64,000 nucleotides of DNA from Rhynochetos jubatus. Lineage: Eukaryota; Chordata; Aves; Eurypygiformes; Rhynochetidae. The position numbers and the translations under genes were made by a program. Where the stretch lies: contig CM050648.1 in assembly GCA_027574665.1 (NCBI GenBank), positions 46,043,200 to 46,107,199 on the forward strand, in the 5' to 3' direction. Positions 24,301 through 39,300 of the stretch are shown piece by piece. The notes under the pieces are model-generated. The model was not told the origin of the DNA. It was given only the letters and a program-made list of their open reading frames with translations, and did not search any database. The stretch's first letter is position 1. Every line of letters starts with the position of its first letter.

Positions 24301-27300
24301 TATTCCAGCCCCATTTTCTTGTTGGAAATACGGTCTAAATGCTTTTATTTTTCAACAGGTTGAGTATATATGATATTTTCTTCCTCCTGCCTGCCCTCAC
24401 TCCCCCACTTTCTTTTTCCATGCAGCATCCCAAAGCTTCAGTTACGCTAGAAGTAAACCTTCCAGAGAGCAACAACACAGGAATATTCAACAAGGCCCTC
24501 ACACAAGAACCTCTGAGGCAAAATACTGGACTGGAAAACTGTTTACAAAAAATCTATTTATCTTGCTAAATTAATGTTTAAACACTTTTGTATAAACTTG
24601 CCCCATTTTAAAATCTTCCTCTTTCTAGACTCAGTGTTGGAATAATGACTGTCAGCATCATTGCCTCCTGATGATCAAGAGCAAGAAATGCCACATTAGG
24701 AACAAGTACAACCAACTAAACAAGACAGTAAAAAGACATTTCTTGTCTTTTTTTCCCTATTTAATATTGGTAGTGCTGGTCCTTGTGGATAGCAGAAGCA
24801 GGTTGCTTTGGAGCTGGGGAACTCCTCCAGAACTACACGAGGAACTGTACAGAGTTTGTGAGCTACAATTTGGTGTTGCACACAAGTGAGATGAGACACA
24901 CAGGCTTTCGAGCTCTGCCCCTGCACTTTCAGTGTGGCAGCACCTTCTACAGAGACAGCACGTGAAGGCTTTGGCTGGAGGGGTACGTCATTCCTGAGTC
25001 TGTGAACTTCTCCCCAGGTGCTCAAGAAGTTGGAAGGCTGAGTAAGATACTACTGCCCAGGGACATGCAACGTGCAATAATGAAATGAATTGGTCATCAT
25101 GGTCCCTTCCTGTCTTAAAATCTGTGATATACTCATTCTGGGGAAAGACAACTCTTGAGGAGAAAGAGGCATCTCATAGTTAAACCCTCATTATCCAAAA
25201 ATGCAAAGGATAAGGACAAATCTGCCAAATATTTTAAATCTGGAAGTTGTGCACAACCTTCAGCAGAGGAGCAACATATAACTTGACAATTCGGGTCACG
25301 AGAGCAGTTGTTGGAATAATGTCACACGCACTTTTCCCCTAGTGGCTAAAAAAAAAATGTGACAGGACAAAGGGTAACAGGTTTAAACTGAAAGAGGGGA
25401 GATTTAGATTGGATATCAGGAAGAAATTCTTCATGGAGAGGGTGGTGAGGCACTGGAACAGGTTGCCCAGAGAAGCTGTGGATGCCCCACCCCTGGCAGT
25501 GTCCAAGGCCAGGCTGGGTGAGGCTCTGAGCAACCTGGTCTAGTGGAGGGTGTCCCTGCCCATGGCAGGGGGGTTGGAACTGGATGGGCTTTAAGGTCCC
25601 TTCCAACCCAAACCATTCTGTGATTCTATGAAATCTGGAACTTCCTTGCTCCTCTTCAGAATATATTGTCTGGCAGTGTAGGATTAGGAAGAAATCCTTC
25701 ATAAGGACCTTTTGGCTGGTATTTTGCACCACACTGGACATCTCCTGCTAAGAATATTGCATGAACGGAAACTACCAAACTGTTCCTTTTCTACTGCCAT
25801 ATGTCATCGCTAATAAAAGTTGTGGCCTTGATAGTTTACCAAATGTAATAAGTGTGTGAATGGATCAAGTCCTGTCACTTTTTGCTTATTCAGAGCACAA
25901 GAAGAGAGGACACAATTAGGATAATTTCCGGAGCATAGCAAAAATTAAAGCCCATTCCTGGATGAATGACCAACAGGATTATTTAAATATTTTACCAGGG
26001 ACTGTAAAAATAGGACATGCAGTGAATGAACCCAGTACAATAGCTCCTACAAAGCCATCTACAGAGTGAGAAAATCATCACACAAAAATTTACTTTTGTA
26101 ACTCTATTTTGGCAGCAGCTCTTACTTACCATTTTCAACATTCGCCAGTCGATGCAGAAGTGGTAACCACACCAGACACTGTGGCGGGGGATCCGACATA
26201 AGAGTATCCAAGAAAGTGTTTAATGTGACTTTTTTCTGCTCAAACAAGCAAACAAACATGCACAGAGAATCAGTAATTAGGCATATCAAGATGATTTTAT
26301 CTTGTCCTTACAGAAACACTTTGGAACAAGTTTCAGACACTGTTTGCTTGCAGCCCTAGTTTACTAAAATGAATTAGTGATACTAGCAAAGATTTTTTGG
26401 ACTATTTTTAGCAGTTACACTGTATAGGACTGATGACTAGCGATGCTTTTCACAAGGCTGGGTTGAAGACACCTCGCTCCCATTCCCTTCAAGACTCTCT
26501 TCTGAAGTCATTGCCTGAAGATGCTTTGTGAATAAAGCTGGCATTCAACTCTTCATGTTCTCATGTGTTTTGAGTACCCCATAATGGGTAAAAGTGCATG
26601 GGGGGTATCACTGTGTACTACCAATTTTTACATGAAAAGCCACTGCAGAGAATGACTGATGGTACTTCAACAAAGAAAACAAAAGAAAATAATGTCAAGG
26701 GAGTATAATTTCAAAACAAATATAGGGTAAGGACAAACCATCACAGGCAATTGTCTTACTGTAACTTATGTAACTATGCTTATCTGTTGAGTGATGGTAA
26801 CTAGTTATGGGTAAGCTGTGATTGTGGGAGGACGTGTTTAAATACACACAGGGACTGCAAATGTCCCTAAACTCTCCACACCTGTAAGCACTTAAAGGCC
26901 TACACCCATTTGTATTTGGAAGAGATTTCAACTCTAAAATGTCCCTGTTGACTTTAAAAATGTAATCTAAGACCTTAAGTTTCTTAGGCATCTGGAAAAA
27001 GTCATCACAAATCTTTGTTCATTTGGTTGGTTGTTTTTTTTTTTAGGCCTAGTGGTGATACTTCAGCCTGAAATATCTCCACCATAAATACTTTCTCTTT
27101 CCTACCTAGTATACTGGCTATGTAAGTGTGTATCGAGGTACACAGCTGCTCCGTGGTCAAGGACAGAGAGTCTTTAAGAAATCAGCAACTGAGCCTTCCT
27201 TTAAAATAAAATTAAGATGCAAAAACATTGGTCTCTGTTGAGAATGTGTGCAGATATAATTTATAGACATGCATATTTAAGTAGCATTCCTGTATCCAAA

Positions 27301-30300
27301 GGGATTGCTAAATTTTCATATCTGATTGCATAAGCTACTGCTTTAACTTGCTAAAGAACTGTGGTTACCCCATGAGGAAGGAAGACAGCAGCTTGCAGTG
27401 ACATGTATCATCTCCATGTGTTGTGGAGTACGTTTAAGAGCTGAGCTTTCCAGATGGAGTGTCTGGGCTGCATTTATATACAACTGCCACCAGATGTAAA
27501 GAAAATCATTATTACGCTTATACACTGAGTGATCAGTGGAAAACACCTTACTCTGTAACAGTCTCAGTGCTGAAATATTGCAAGATACTGGGGAAATATA
27601 TAAAGGTGTGTGTCCCTAAAAGAAGAGACAATACTTCAGGCTAGTTGTGAAAATGGTCTTGATTCTTTGATGAACAGAAATAGCCAGAATATGAGCTTTA
27701 AATCTCACTGAAATATTACTTTTCCCCACAATACCTGCAGTATAGAAGTCCAAACAAACAGCTACCACCTGCATGTTGTATGAATGATCTTTCCAGCCAC
27801 GGAGAGTGGAAAAGCACTTCCACATAGGCATCCTATACTCTAAGCATCAGCTCACAGAAAAGGCCCTTTCATTTGGGTATCTGCTGTGGATGTCTGGCAT
27901 GGCTTTGCTGACCAATGCTGCCAACAAATGTCTGTGCTGTCTGCCGCAGAACTGAGAACAGGAGGAGGAAAGGCAAACCTAAGTCTAGGAGAAGAAGGGT
28001 CCTCCAATGCCCCATACCGCACATCTGAGTAACCGCAAGTCTTCCCTCTGCTCTTGAAGGCAGGTAAGCTGGCAGCAAACACACAACTGGTCTAAACAAG
28101 CCCACAGAAGGGAGGACAAGAACAGTTCTTCCACAACGGCATAGGCTTTCACGTGCAGCTATAACTGAAGACCTGATTTGCACCAAATAAATCAACTTAG
28201 CTTCCCTGACAGCTTTATGGCCAGACACCTCTGATGGTCACTGATTTTATGGATTAGAGAGAGCAGTGTCCCTTAAAGAGACATCAGTAGAGCAATTTCC
28301 ATACATTTTAAAAGGCATATTTTCCTCCTGCAGGTTTTTTTCAGTTGCTGGCTAAGTTGAAACTGAAAGCTGTTTTCTAAATATACGCTATGTGCAGATG
28401 GAGTCTAGGTTTGTGGAATAACACTTAGCCAAGTGCTAAGAAAATTAAGTTAGTGTCTATCTTTTTAGTTTGGGATAAAAAAAGAGAAATAGAAAGTGTT
28501 TTTGTAATAATAACAACACTTTTTAATACAAATATAGTATATCATCACACTAATCTTACATATGGTGATGATAAAACTTCTTTTTGTGTCGCAGATTTCT
28601 GTTCTGGAACATTAAGTTACTTGCTCTGGCATTTTTGTTCCATAAATTTGCTGATGAGGAAATACTGTTGTTTCTATTTTGAATAGCCATTCAATCTAGC
28701 AGTGGTTCACAGACGGAGGAAAATACATGGTTTGATCAAGTAAACCAGTACAATGGGCAATAATAAAACATTACTGCAATAAGAAAAATCCTTTCAGATG
28801 CAAACTGAAATGGACATGACATTGTGAGCAGAAGATCATTCCCAGAGTTTTGCTTTCCCTGAAACTGAGGATCTGTATATCAGAGGGCTGAAAGGCTTCT
28901 GATAAGCAACAGCGATCCATACTGAGAGCAACGGAGTGTGTACCAAACTTATCACAAGGCATCAACTTTTGATAACGCTAAGTGCAATATGAGAGAGTGA
29001 ACAAACGACCTACGGTGTGACTAAGACTGTAAATATCATTCATCACAGTGTCATAGGGATATCTTGTTTTGAGTCTCATTTCAAAACTCTGGTTCACCCC
29101 TAGTGAAGATGTAATCAGAAGTGAATAAAGTGAATTTAAGTGAAATACTAGACAAGGTTTACAAGAGAACTTAGCTGCCTACAGATGCAAAACAGCAGCT
29201 TTGAGAATATACTGCATACCTAGACCAGTCAGAGACCCAACTCTCGTTAGCTTTAAGTGGAGATTGTGAACTAAACTACCTAATCCTTTACTGGAGACTT
29301 TGTTTCTTACGGTGCCTTAGCACATCTGGTCCACTCATTTGGATGTGATATCAATGAAAGTGCCATTTCTGATAGCTAAGATGATAGAAAATGAGGCCTG
29401 AATTAGTTTTTTTTTAGAAAAGAAATTGTTTTTCTCATCTTGAATAATACCACGTCCAACATGCAAAGCTTGAATGCCCTGTTGCCAGGCAAGAGCACTC
29501 ATTATTTTAACACAACTCTACCAAAAGTCACTTCCCTATGTAAATTCTTCAGCATAAGATGAAGTGCTGTCTTAAGTCTCCCTCTGTGAAATAAGCTTCA
29601 CATATGCAAGCATTACCATTTAAAATGATTTGGGAGATAATTCCATAAATGAATTTCAACAATGCTTTTCAGTTGACTGGAGTGCCTATTGATTAGTGAT
29701 GAAACTGAGGGAAAACAAAAAAAAGAGACTCAGTTTTGCATGAAAATGACACTATTCCTGCTCCATTCAGCTTATTTATTCAACAGTATTCAGTTAGCAA
29801 TGGAAGGATAAAGAGAAGGAAAATACCACTTTGTTTCTAACTCTTTCCTAGTTTCAGCAATTTCCCTTATTTTATGTCTATGGAATCATACAGTGTGATG
29901 TGTGGCAGGAGCCAGAAGAATTAATTTGCTCTTTTTCCACTGGAGAAGTGGACAACCAGCCCCAATTATGGCATCTTTTGATGTGCTAGATAATAGCTGC
30001 AGCCAACATACTGTATTTAGTGCATCCACAGAATCTGGTGAGTTGTGGGAAAATCTTGTAATTTCTTCAGGATAAATTAATTGCTTTCCTGACCCTACCT
30101 CATTGATGTTATTGGTAAGAGACTTGGGATTTTCTAATAGCTAGTAACTCACATTTTCAATAAAAGCTTAAGACAATTCTCTACTCATCTGCAAACTTCT
30201 TTTGTGCGTACACCATCGGTTGAAAAACACGTAGTTTGATTTTTTGGTGAGAGTTGACCTTTGTATGGAGAAGTTAAAAGTCTTTCATATGCTTGTAGCA

Positions 30301-33300
30301 ACAACTATCCACAGCAGAGGACTGCAAGTCTTGGGGTATTTATATCCCCTAAATGTATCTAACTAAAGTGCTTAAATGAGGAAGTTAGACTCCTCAAGCT
30401 CCCTAATTTAGGAACATGTAAGGTAAGATCCTGCTCTGAATCACTTTTTGACTAAGCCTCTCTCTTCTCTATATGGGAAACGCAGAGACAAGCTTCCTAC
30501 TGAGGGCACCTAACCTACATGCCAGAATTTAGCAAAGCGGACCTCCCCTCCACTCAGCCATGCTTTCCCGAGCAAGTATGCACATAGGTGTAAGAAAGGA
30601 AGAAAGTCTCAACCTGCTCAGAGGTGTGAGTTGGATCCCGTATCTAGGACGCTCACTGTTCATTTACCTGTTGCGAGAAACACGATTTTGCTGATTGCTC
30701 GGTATAACCAAATGAAGGCCCTTCGAAAACAGCCGTGGGCAGCTTGAGAACCTCCCGCAGAAACATGTCATATCTGCCATACACCATCACTCCGCTGGAG
30801 TCGGAAATCATTGAGAAAATATCTGGCAGGGGGGAAAATAAGAAAAGGAAACAGCAACTTCGGTAAGAGCTACAGATTTGCTCTCAATTCAGCACCACCT
30901 GATTTGAACCAGAAGAACTAAACAACATGTCCTGCTTATGGAAACCTCCACTGGCACTGCATCTTTAATTACAAGCCCTCTCAACAGAAAACAAAGAGAA
31001 TGATTTACATATTAAAAAGTAACTGATTTAGATATTAAAATATTCCTGCTTTGTTTTCATTGTGTGTGGTCATTTTTTTAAGCGAAGTTTGACGCATGGC
31101 ATGAGGCAGTAATTTAATCAGATCAGAAGGATCTAATTTGACACGATACGCAACATCAGCTTTTCGCCTACTGCCAGCTTACCATGTCAAACCCAAATCT
31201 TGACAATGAGTTCATTAAGTCAGTTATTTTTGTTTTGGACACACAAAGCACTGAAGGTCTTTCAGATGCATTACTTTTAGCTCCTCTTTTTTTATTTTTA
31301 TTTTTTTTTAATTCATGTATTAAAATATCACAGTTTTATTATTCCAGAGATGCATGTTTCTCAGCCTTTACTCCGTGTTTAAGATTATCCTAAATTTAGC
31401 AGGGTATCATGGATTAAGGAACATTTTTCAGGTTGTCTTGTCAGCGCCTTCATTTCCAGGAATCTGGAAGGGAAATTCTGACAACAGGACTCTGGGACTG
31501 CTGACACCAAAAATCAGCATCGTATCCCAGCCTTCCACTGGATGGTCCCTGCCCCTATTCTTAAAGCAGCCTGTGGAACAAACAGTGTTCAGTTTATAAC
31601 ACTGGTCAATTTATAATTTATTAAGTTCAGTATTTTGAGTTTCTAAATAGAAATAATTTAAAAATGGCACCAAATCTGGAAGACTAAATCAACAATTGCG
31701 ATTTCTACTTGTCTAATCGACAACAATATGTAAACTCAATTTTCTTTAGCTGTGGTAGAAGGCTCAGAGGAAACTGAAGGTTGACATTAATCTGTTGGTT
31801 AAAAAGTCTGGAAAACGGTGTTCTGGACCTGAGCTACAGAAATCGTATCACTAAATATCATTGCAACTACAAGCAAACTATGCCTTGGCTATTGGGAAAC
31901 TGGGAATAGATCCTGTGACATGAGAATCTGTTCTCCAAAATAGATGGAATTAGTATGTGCCCTATGGGAAGAAATACATATACTGCATAAATATATTGTG
32001 CTTTTAAGTGTGAAATAAGAGACGTTACTAAAAAAATATCTGAAGAGATTGCTAAATGATGCTTCATGATGTTGGACATTGGAGGCACTTACATGTGCTC
32101 TGAATTCAATCATCCCAAAGTAAAAAAACCCCACCAATCAGAACCTCAATATATGCAATTTGGCTTCAAAAATACGAAGTCTGGTACGAAGTTCAGCCAA
32201 ACATTTAGTAGGGTTTACTTGGAGCTATATCTAGTACAAATCCCAAACCCAGTCATGAAACCATAACTTTTCCTAATTCCCTCTTTTCCTACCTGTCCTG
32301 TTACCTCTCCAAGTACAACACCGATTAACAAGCAAAATGTGTCACCCGAAAGACTTACTTACATCTTAATTTGTCCATGATCTTCCCTCCACAAAGAGTT
32401 GCCAAAGCCATTTTGACGGCAAAAACGGAAATTTTACCATGTCCTTCCCTGCTCAAAAGTAAAAGTAGACATATTTTACTCATGCATTTTATAATATGGG
32501 CCTCCTTCCATTTAAGATGTACATCATCAACATGACATATTGTAATGCACACTACATGTGGACTGACATAGAAAGAAATAAGACCTTTAAAATCAAAGTT
32601 TGTCTTGTGGGAACACGCATTGTTCTGTAAAGATCTCAGAACAGATTTATGAATACTTATATGAAGCTCAGCATTAAATGTTTTATCTCATTATACCCTA
32701 AGGTGATGATTATTACTGCTATTTGTGCTACAGCAGCACTCGAAGGCGCCCATCACACTCACGGTCTCCTTATCCTAAGTGCACTGTGTATCTTCTGTCC
32801 CTAGAAGATTGCAAATAAATGCAAAAATCAAGACTGGGGACAAAAGTGAAAAAGTAAAAAGGGCTCTCATGACTGCACAAGCTGCATATTGTGCCTGGTA
32901 ATAAGTCCTGACAACTGCCTTTTAGAAATACACCTGATCTCCATGAACCTTTAAGAAGAACTTTGCTGAAAAATGGGGAATAAATCTGCATCCAGAATGA
33001 GCAAAGGACATTTGTTGTGATATGCAGAAGAATCTTGCCCCTGGTTTGTGCAAGCTGAGGGTATGCCTGGCTCTCTATTTTCAGCTTAAAATGCATAATG
33101 CTATTAAATCCCAAATGCACACAGGAGTATGCCTCGGGGCAAAAAGACACATTTTTTTCTGTAAATCCAGCCACTTTCAGGTAAAAATGAAAGACTTCCC
33201 CCCCCTTCCCGCCCCAAAGGATCAGACCATATACCACATTCTGCGAATACAGAGTTCACCTTTAGCACCTCAACAACTCTTCCGTCAACTGTCTTGAAGC

Positions 33301-36300
33301 ATGCAATGAATAACTTTGGCGCTCCCCTTGCCATCTTATTCTCGCTCCACAGTCATGATGATGCCCAAAGATTACCTGATATTACCGAAACCTTCGAGCT
33401 GCATGAGTAATACATGACTGCACACACTGCAAGGCACTCTCAGCTCCTAGAAGACCTACCCTCCCAATGTAGGCAAAAGTAAGTCCAATGTTGACAGGAA
33501 TGGCAGAACAAAAAAGCTGTAATGTTCAATCCCTTTCCAAAGATGAGAATGAGCATATGCTCTTGTAAGTTCATCTGCTTTTTAATGTGCATTCTTTTGG
33601 CATCCAAATAGTGAAATGTGTTTTTTGTTGGAATTCTCAGAGTCTTACTATAAGGCAGTAAGAGTCCACAGGTGCACTGGAGCAACTTTTATCTGTTATC
33701 CAAACTCCTTACCATTACTTAATAGCTTTCCATATGCCTGATTAATGATAATGTGTTTAATGAGAACACGTTGTCATCTCGCTTAGAAAAGAGAGAGCCA
33801 GCCAATATTTGTGAGCTTAGCAAAATGGCATCCACGTCTCCTTCCAAGTTCTAATGATAGGGCTGATGATGTGACCAGATAATAAATTTTGTGTCATTTT
33901 TTGGAAGTAGACTTTCTGTGACCTTCACTCTTTACTTCAGTATTTACTGTATCAGGGAACATTACTTTTATATGAGGTTTCCTGTTAAAATACATATAAT
34001 TATGTCTTACATAAGATAGTCTAACTGCACTGGCAATCACAATACAGAGAAGTGTAGCTCTTTGTCAATATTTCTGAAATTACCCTGTTGCTTGTCACTC
34101 ATAATTCTAATGAAGAAAGTCGTGTCTGACAGAACGAAAAGATAACCTGAATCTGGAAAGCCACAGAGTCTGTGACTCTCTCTCTCTCGATCTCTGCTAA
34201 CCCCAAACCAGACTGATACAGAAACATACACACCTATAGTAGACATGACCGGTATACACGTATCAGTACATTAAAGCATGCTACATGCTTCACTGCTACG
34301 TTCATTAAGTTACCCAGACTTTAGAAAATGAGTCAGTTCCCTAAGCCTGGCTAGCTAATAATCTTTAAAATTCAGTGAATAGGATTTCGTTCTACATCAG
34401 TGTGACTCGTGATTCCAAATATTAATTCTAAACATTCTTTAAACTCATTTAAAATTCTGCTTTTTGTCAGAAAATCAACTAGAGAGAAAGATAAAAAGAA
34501 ATACATTCACTACTTAAGTATTTAAGAAATAAATCTTTACTATGTTGTTTAATGCTGGCTTTTGTGCACATTTTATTTTTTGTGACATTGTGTTCATTTT
34601 GACCGGCTTCATATGACTAAAATCACAATATTTACAGTCTTCTGTGACTGGATTCTAACCTGTGTAAACCAGGACCTAGCACTGCTGTGGCTGAGAATGT
34701 GGTTGTTTTGTGCTCTTTTCGTGTGTGCTACCCTTAGGACCTTTGGGGATTTTTCTCCACTGTTTCATCATGAGGTTTTCACCTACCTTTAAAAGAGTCG
34801 TTATACTTAAGATAAATAAATGCTAAGTGGAAGCAATGGCGTTACTAAGAAGCAATGGAAGAATTTGAGGAAAAAATAAAGACCCTGTGGTAGTGCTTCA
34901 GATTTAGACTATTTTTCTCAGAAGGTTTAGTTACATTTAGCAAAGGGATTATATTCCTGAATGGCAGACACATATCCACTCGCCTTCAGCTTTTCACCCC
35001 ACAGCCACCGGCTTTTCCCATACTCAAACAGTTAGGGAACAGATGAACAGAAAAGATTTTATTTTTCTCTTCAATCTCTCCGTTTGGGTTGATTGGTTTT
35101 GATGCTATATTTTGTACCGGTCATTTGTATTCATAAAAGCATCACTAGAGCTAGTATAAATTCAATTTGCCCTCCAAATATGTATGCGTGTGCATGCATA
35201 CATATACATACATGCATACATAAATATATATGACTGATGGACAGACAGGATAATGGGGCCTAAGACTCGCCCAAATCAGTTGGATCCAGAAGCGCCCTAA
35301 GCTATGTCTAAGCACTACAGACGCCCTTGACTGGCAGCACTAGGGCCTCGCAGCGTTTGCTGTGTAAAAGCAAATGCTGAAGCAGTGGCTCACAGCAGCA
35401 TAAAGATCTCTTACTGAAGTTGGTGCTCCCTGAGAGAAGCTTTAGGCTGGCTAATGCAAAGAGATATACATTTTACTAGGGGAAAACAGGAGAGGACAGA
35501 AAATATTTTGATTTTATATAGCACCTCTCTTACTGAGGTTACTCGTCAGATCCCTACAGAAAAGCACCATCAATGACGGCAAAGGCAAACCTTGAAGCTG
35601 ATATGCACTTAGCGACAACACAGGATGGAGTACTTAGGAAAGGGAATGATGGCCAGGGCTTAAGGTTATCTCCTGCTGCTTGGGGAAAAAAAGGGCAAAA
35701 AATAATAGATGCTTTTAGACATCGTAGCAGAGCAGACGGTTTTCTCTTCAAATGCATGGCTGCAGAGAGAGACAGCCTCTCCCCAGAGCAAGGAAACCCC
35801 ACAGACTGCCTGATAAAATCCACACACCATACAAGGCTCAGTCCAGCTCCAGGGCCTGAATTTGCCTTTTGGGTCAGCAAGGAGAGCGGTACCAAATGGA
35901 TGACACTGACATTTGCCAGGATCTCTAGAAATACTCATACTGAGACAGCCATATGGTGGGGAAAGCTATAAAGAAATAACACCACATCTTTAGAAATAGC
36001 AAATGTGTGCCATGAAATGGCCATTGAGAAAATACGATTTTTCTCATTAACGAGGCACAAAGTGATTAAAAGCTCACCCAAGGTTTTAAGTTCTCTTTTC
36101 CAAAAGTAACAAAATTCCGGTTACTTGTGGGCCTCCTACTGCCCACCGTAATCACGACAGCCAATTCTGAAATGTCAGAGGCTGTAATCACAAATTCCTA
36201 TTTTCACAAGCAGGTTGCAGAGAGGAAATTTTATTGGAATCAAGCAAAATACTTTCATTTAGGAGAGCAAAATGCATAACAACCAACTCTCTGAAATGTA

Positions 36301-39300
36301 ATTTTTGCTGGACTTCCTTCATAAAAGCTAGCTGGCCTGTATGGCCTTCAGTGATTAGTGAAGGTGGAGAGAGAGGGAATTAAACACTTCACAGCTCTGA
36401 ATAGATGGATGAGCAAGAAGTTATACTGCCAAAACAGATACCGAACATCTTCACGTACTGAACTCAGTATGATTCAAATGTGCATTTGATTAAACAAGGG
36501 CATGAATATTTCCTCTTTTCTTTGTAGAAGTCAAGCCCCTCCAGGCAGTTTGGGTCTGTTCCACAGCCCAGACATCACAGGATGAGCTTTGTAGGATGCG
36601 TATGTCAAGGGACAGAGAAAGTCAGCTATGATCTCCTCAGTTAAACTTTGCAGCAGGAATAGCTGTATTGCAAGACTGAGTCAGTGCTGGAAATGATCCA
36701 GCACAGAATATCTTACAGTCTGTTTAAAAAGAGTCTTTCTGGGAGCGGCTCTATCGAAGGAGGCTGATACCCTACCTAGCCACCTGCACAGGCTTTGACA
36801 CCCGCCTGGGATGGAGGTTTCAACTTGCCATCTTTTTACAGAGTACTTGTGTGCCAGTGAAGGAAGTATGCTGTTATTTCATAAATCCAGTTAATCACTT
36901 TAGACCTCGCAGCCAAAGCTACTGCCCAATTTTAACATGCAGTTAAAAAAGCAAATTGGGCATGTTTTTGTCCGTATTTTTTAAATCTGACCACCTCATT
37001 CTGCTCACTGGTTTTGGTCTGTTGGAGTCCTCTACCACATGATGTTGATTTTCACATACTAACAGCAAATTAATTGTAACAGCACTTCTGTTTGGGAATT
37101 TTGATTTTGTTGACTTGCATTTGTGTAAGGTTGCACTTTGGTTTTGACTTAGCATGAAGGAGAACTGGAGTCAGTGTCGTGAAATGTTATACACTCTAAT
37201 TTTTCCCCACTTTTTCCTCCCTTCAGGGTTGAGCAGCAGGAAAATACTATTATCTGTAGGCCTAATGAACCCCCAAGGCCATGAAAAAGTCATAAAAAAA
37301 CTGGAATGAAAGTTCAGCACGGGCAGTGGGCAAGCTGGCCTCCATGCCATAGCACTCTTAAGTTTTGTTAGCCAGGTTCTTGCTCGTGAGAAGGCATCTG
37401 TATTGCAAGCCTAGGGAAATGCTCCCTGCCACAGGGCAGAGAAACCTTCCAGGTTTCCAGCAGGCTATGAACAAAGGAAGAAGTTCTGTTTAAAGCTTGG
37501 ATGATCTTCAGCCAGCACTGTACACGTGGGCCTAGAACTAAATAAATGAAGCAGTGGCAGGCTTATTAGATTTTTAAATCACGTATGAACTTGTCCCTTG
37601 CAGTCCTCTCATATATATTAAGCTGCAGACTTCATCCCACCTTACAGTTCCACCTCTGTTCCTCCTTTATGTAATGAGTTTCTCCCCTCTATGGGTGGGA
37701 CCACAAGAAAGGACCTTGCTCTTTACCAACTTGCAGCTTTCAGCAGAGAAGAAGGTTTCTGCTGCACTGCAGGGCAAGGGAGGGAAAGGAGCCACATGCG
37801 AAGCAGAGATGTCAGCTCTGGTTAGTCGCCAGCAGCTCTCACACTGCCCCTCTAGCATGCAGGAGCCACCTCCCTCCCTCTGTTTCCCAGTAACAAGGAA
37901 ATTGGGATCATCAGTGCTTGCTAAACCAACACCTGACCCAAAACTTCAATAATCTGAATCATAATAAAGGGTAGGGCACATTTTGAGAATTTCAGATTAC
38001 ATGTCTCCATCTGTGACAGGAGTCCGAACTCCCGTTCAGTAAAGAGAAATCTAGCTGACACAGATCTCAATGAAACCTGAACTTTGATATCTCAGACCGC
38101 ACCTGAATCTCACCCCAGGTGTCTGGTGCATTTAAAGTGGGGCGATAGGCAGCCAGTCCCTAGATCAGACCCTGGAGCTGGGAGCCTCTTCCTGTCAGTC
38201 CTTTGGGTATCTCTGTCCTTCTGGGAAGTGCATCCTGTGCGTCCCGCTTGAGGCAGCACGACAGACTCAGTGACTGCTTGGGGAATGGAGTGAGGGTCAC
38301 AGCCTTTTCACCCCAGGAGGTCCCTACAGGAGCCCAAAAACAGGACATGACCCCACAGCACATGGGATGTTTGCAGGGAAAGCAAAACCTTCCCCTTTTA
38401 AGCATATTCTGTGTTTCCCTACAGGGCAGTAAAATCCTCTCCTCTGCAAGTGGCACTGAGGTCTAGCTGAGATCTCTACCCCCGTCACAGTGACCTACAA
38501 AACAAACACAGTATTGCAGGTCTTACTTCCACAGTCCTGGGTGTTTCCTTGTGTTTATCAGCCAGGAAGCAGTTTGCTTGTGGCATGTACCAATGCATGT
38601 GCCTGGCCATTTCTGTCATCCTTTAGTGTTCTTGTCACAGCCACAGTTGTATAAATTAAAATCCCTGTTCCTTCTTTTACTGCCCTTGAGGGAAGAAAAA
38701 TATGCCTGAAGTCTATAGTTTCACAACGGATTGGCTTCTTTTTTTTTCCCCTCGGAGAAGCTGGAGGGGAGGTGGGTGCAGCCTCATCATGTGGAACATC
38801 TACTTCTTCTCCCCGTTGCCATGGCAACCGAGCCGCCGTCTGGTCTGGCTCCAAAAGGTGCTCTATGGTACCCAGCACTGGGGCCCTTGAGCGAGAGGAT
38901 GGAAAAGAGGGAGGGGGAAAGAAGCGGAATCCTTATTTGGATGCATCAGGGCTAGTGTTTTCAGCTGGTGAATTTTCAAAATATAAGCCATAAAGAGGCA
39001 ATAGGTCACCTGCATCTGTTATACTTAACCACTGTTCTCCAATAATTCGGTTTTGAGTATTGCAAATACTGCAGTACAGGTTGATGACTGTGTATTCAGA
39101 AACAGTAATATGCATGCAGAGTGTACACGTTACGGTTAGCGGCATGCTCTATCTCGAACTTGTCCTTTTTGTAATACGGGTTCCATTCAGTAATAAACAA
39201 CATGAATTTCAGCATCACCTCCAGGTCTTTATCCTATTGCTGTCATGGTCTCAAAATCATGCACTGGCATGAGCCAGAAAAAGAATTGCTTGCAGCTGCA

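Noticed and set aside
35554-35971. Overlapping open frames of 113-132 codons on both strands
   Set aside because: No recognised domain, no fitting splice sites in DTNA phase; judged chance.
37131-37146. aaggttgcactttgg, resembling the complement of the end of the missing KKCN exon
   Set aside because: Lies downstream of exon 39681-39894 in gene order and the neighbouring codons do not match.
38558-38878. 106-codon minus-strand frame with a Pro/Ser/Lys-rich middle
   Set aside because: Runs over the GC-rich X-box patch; no similarity and no fit to DTNA frame.
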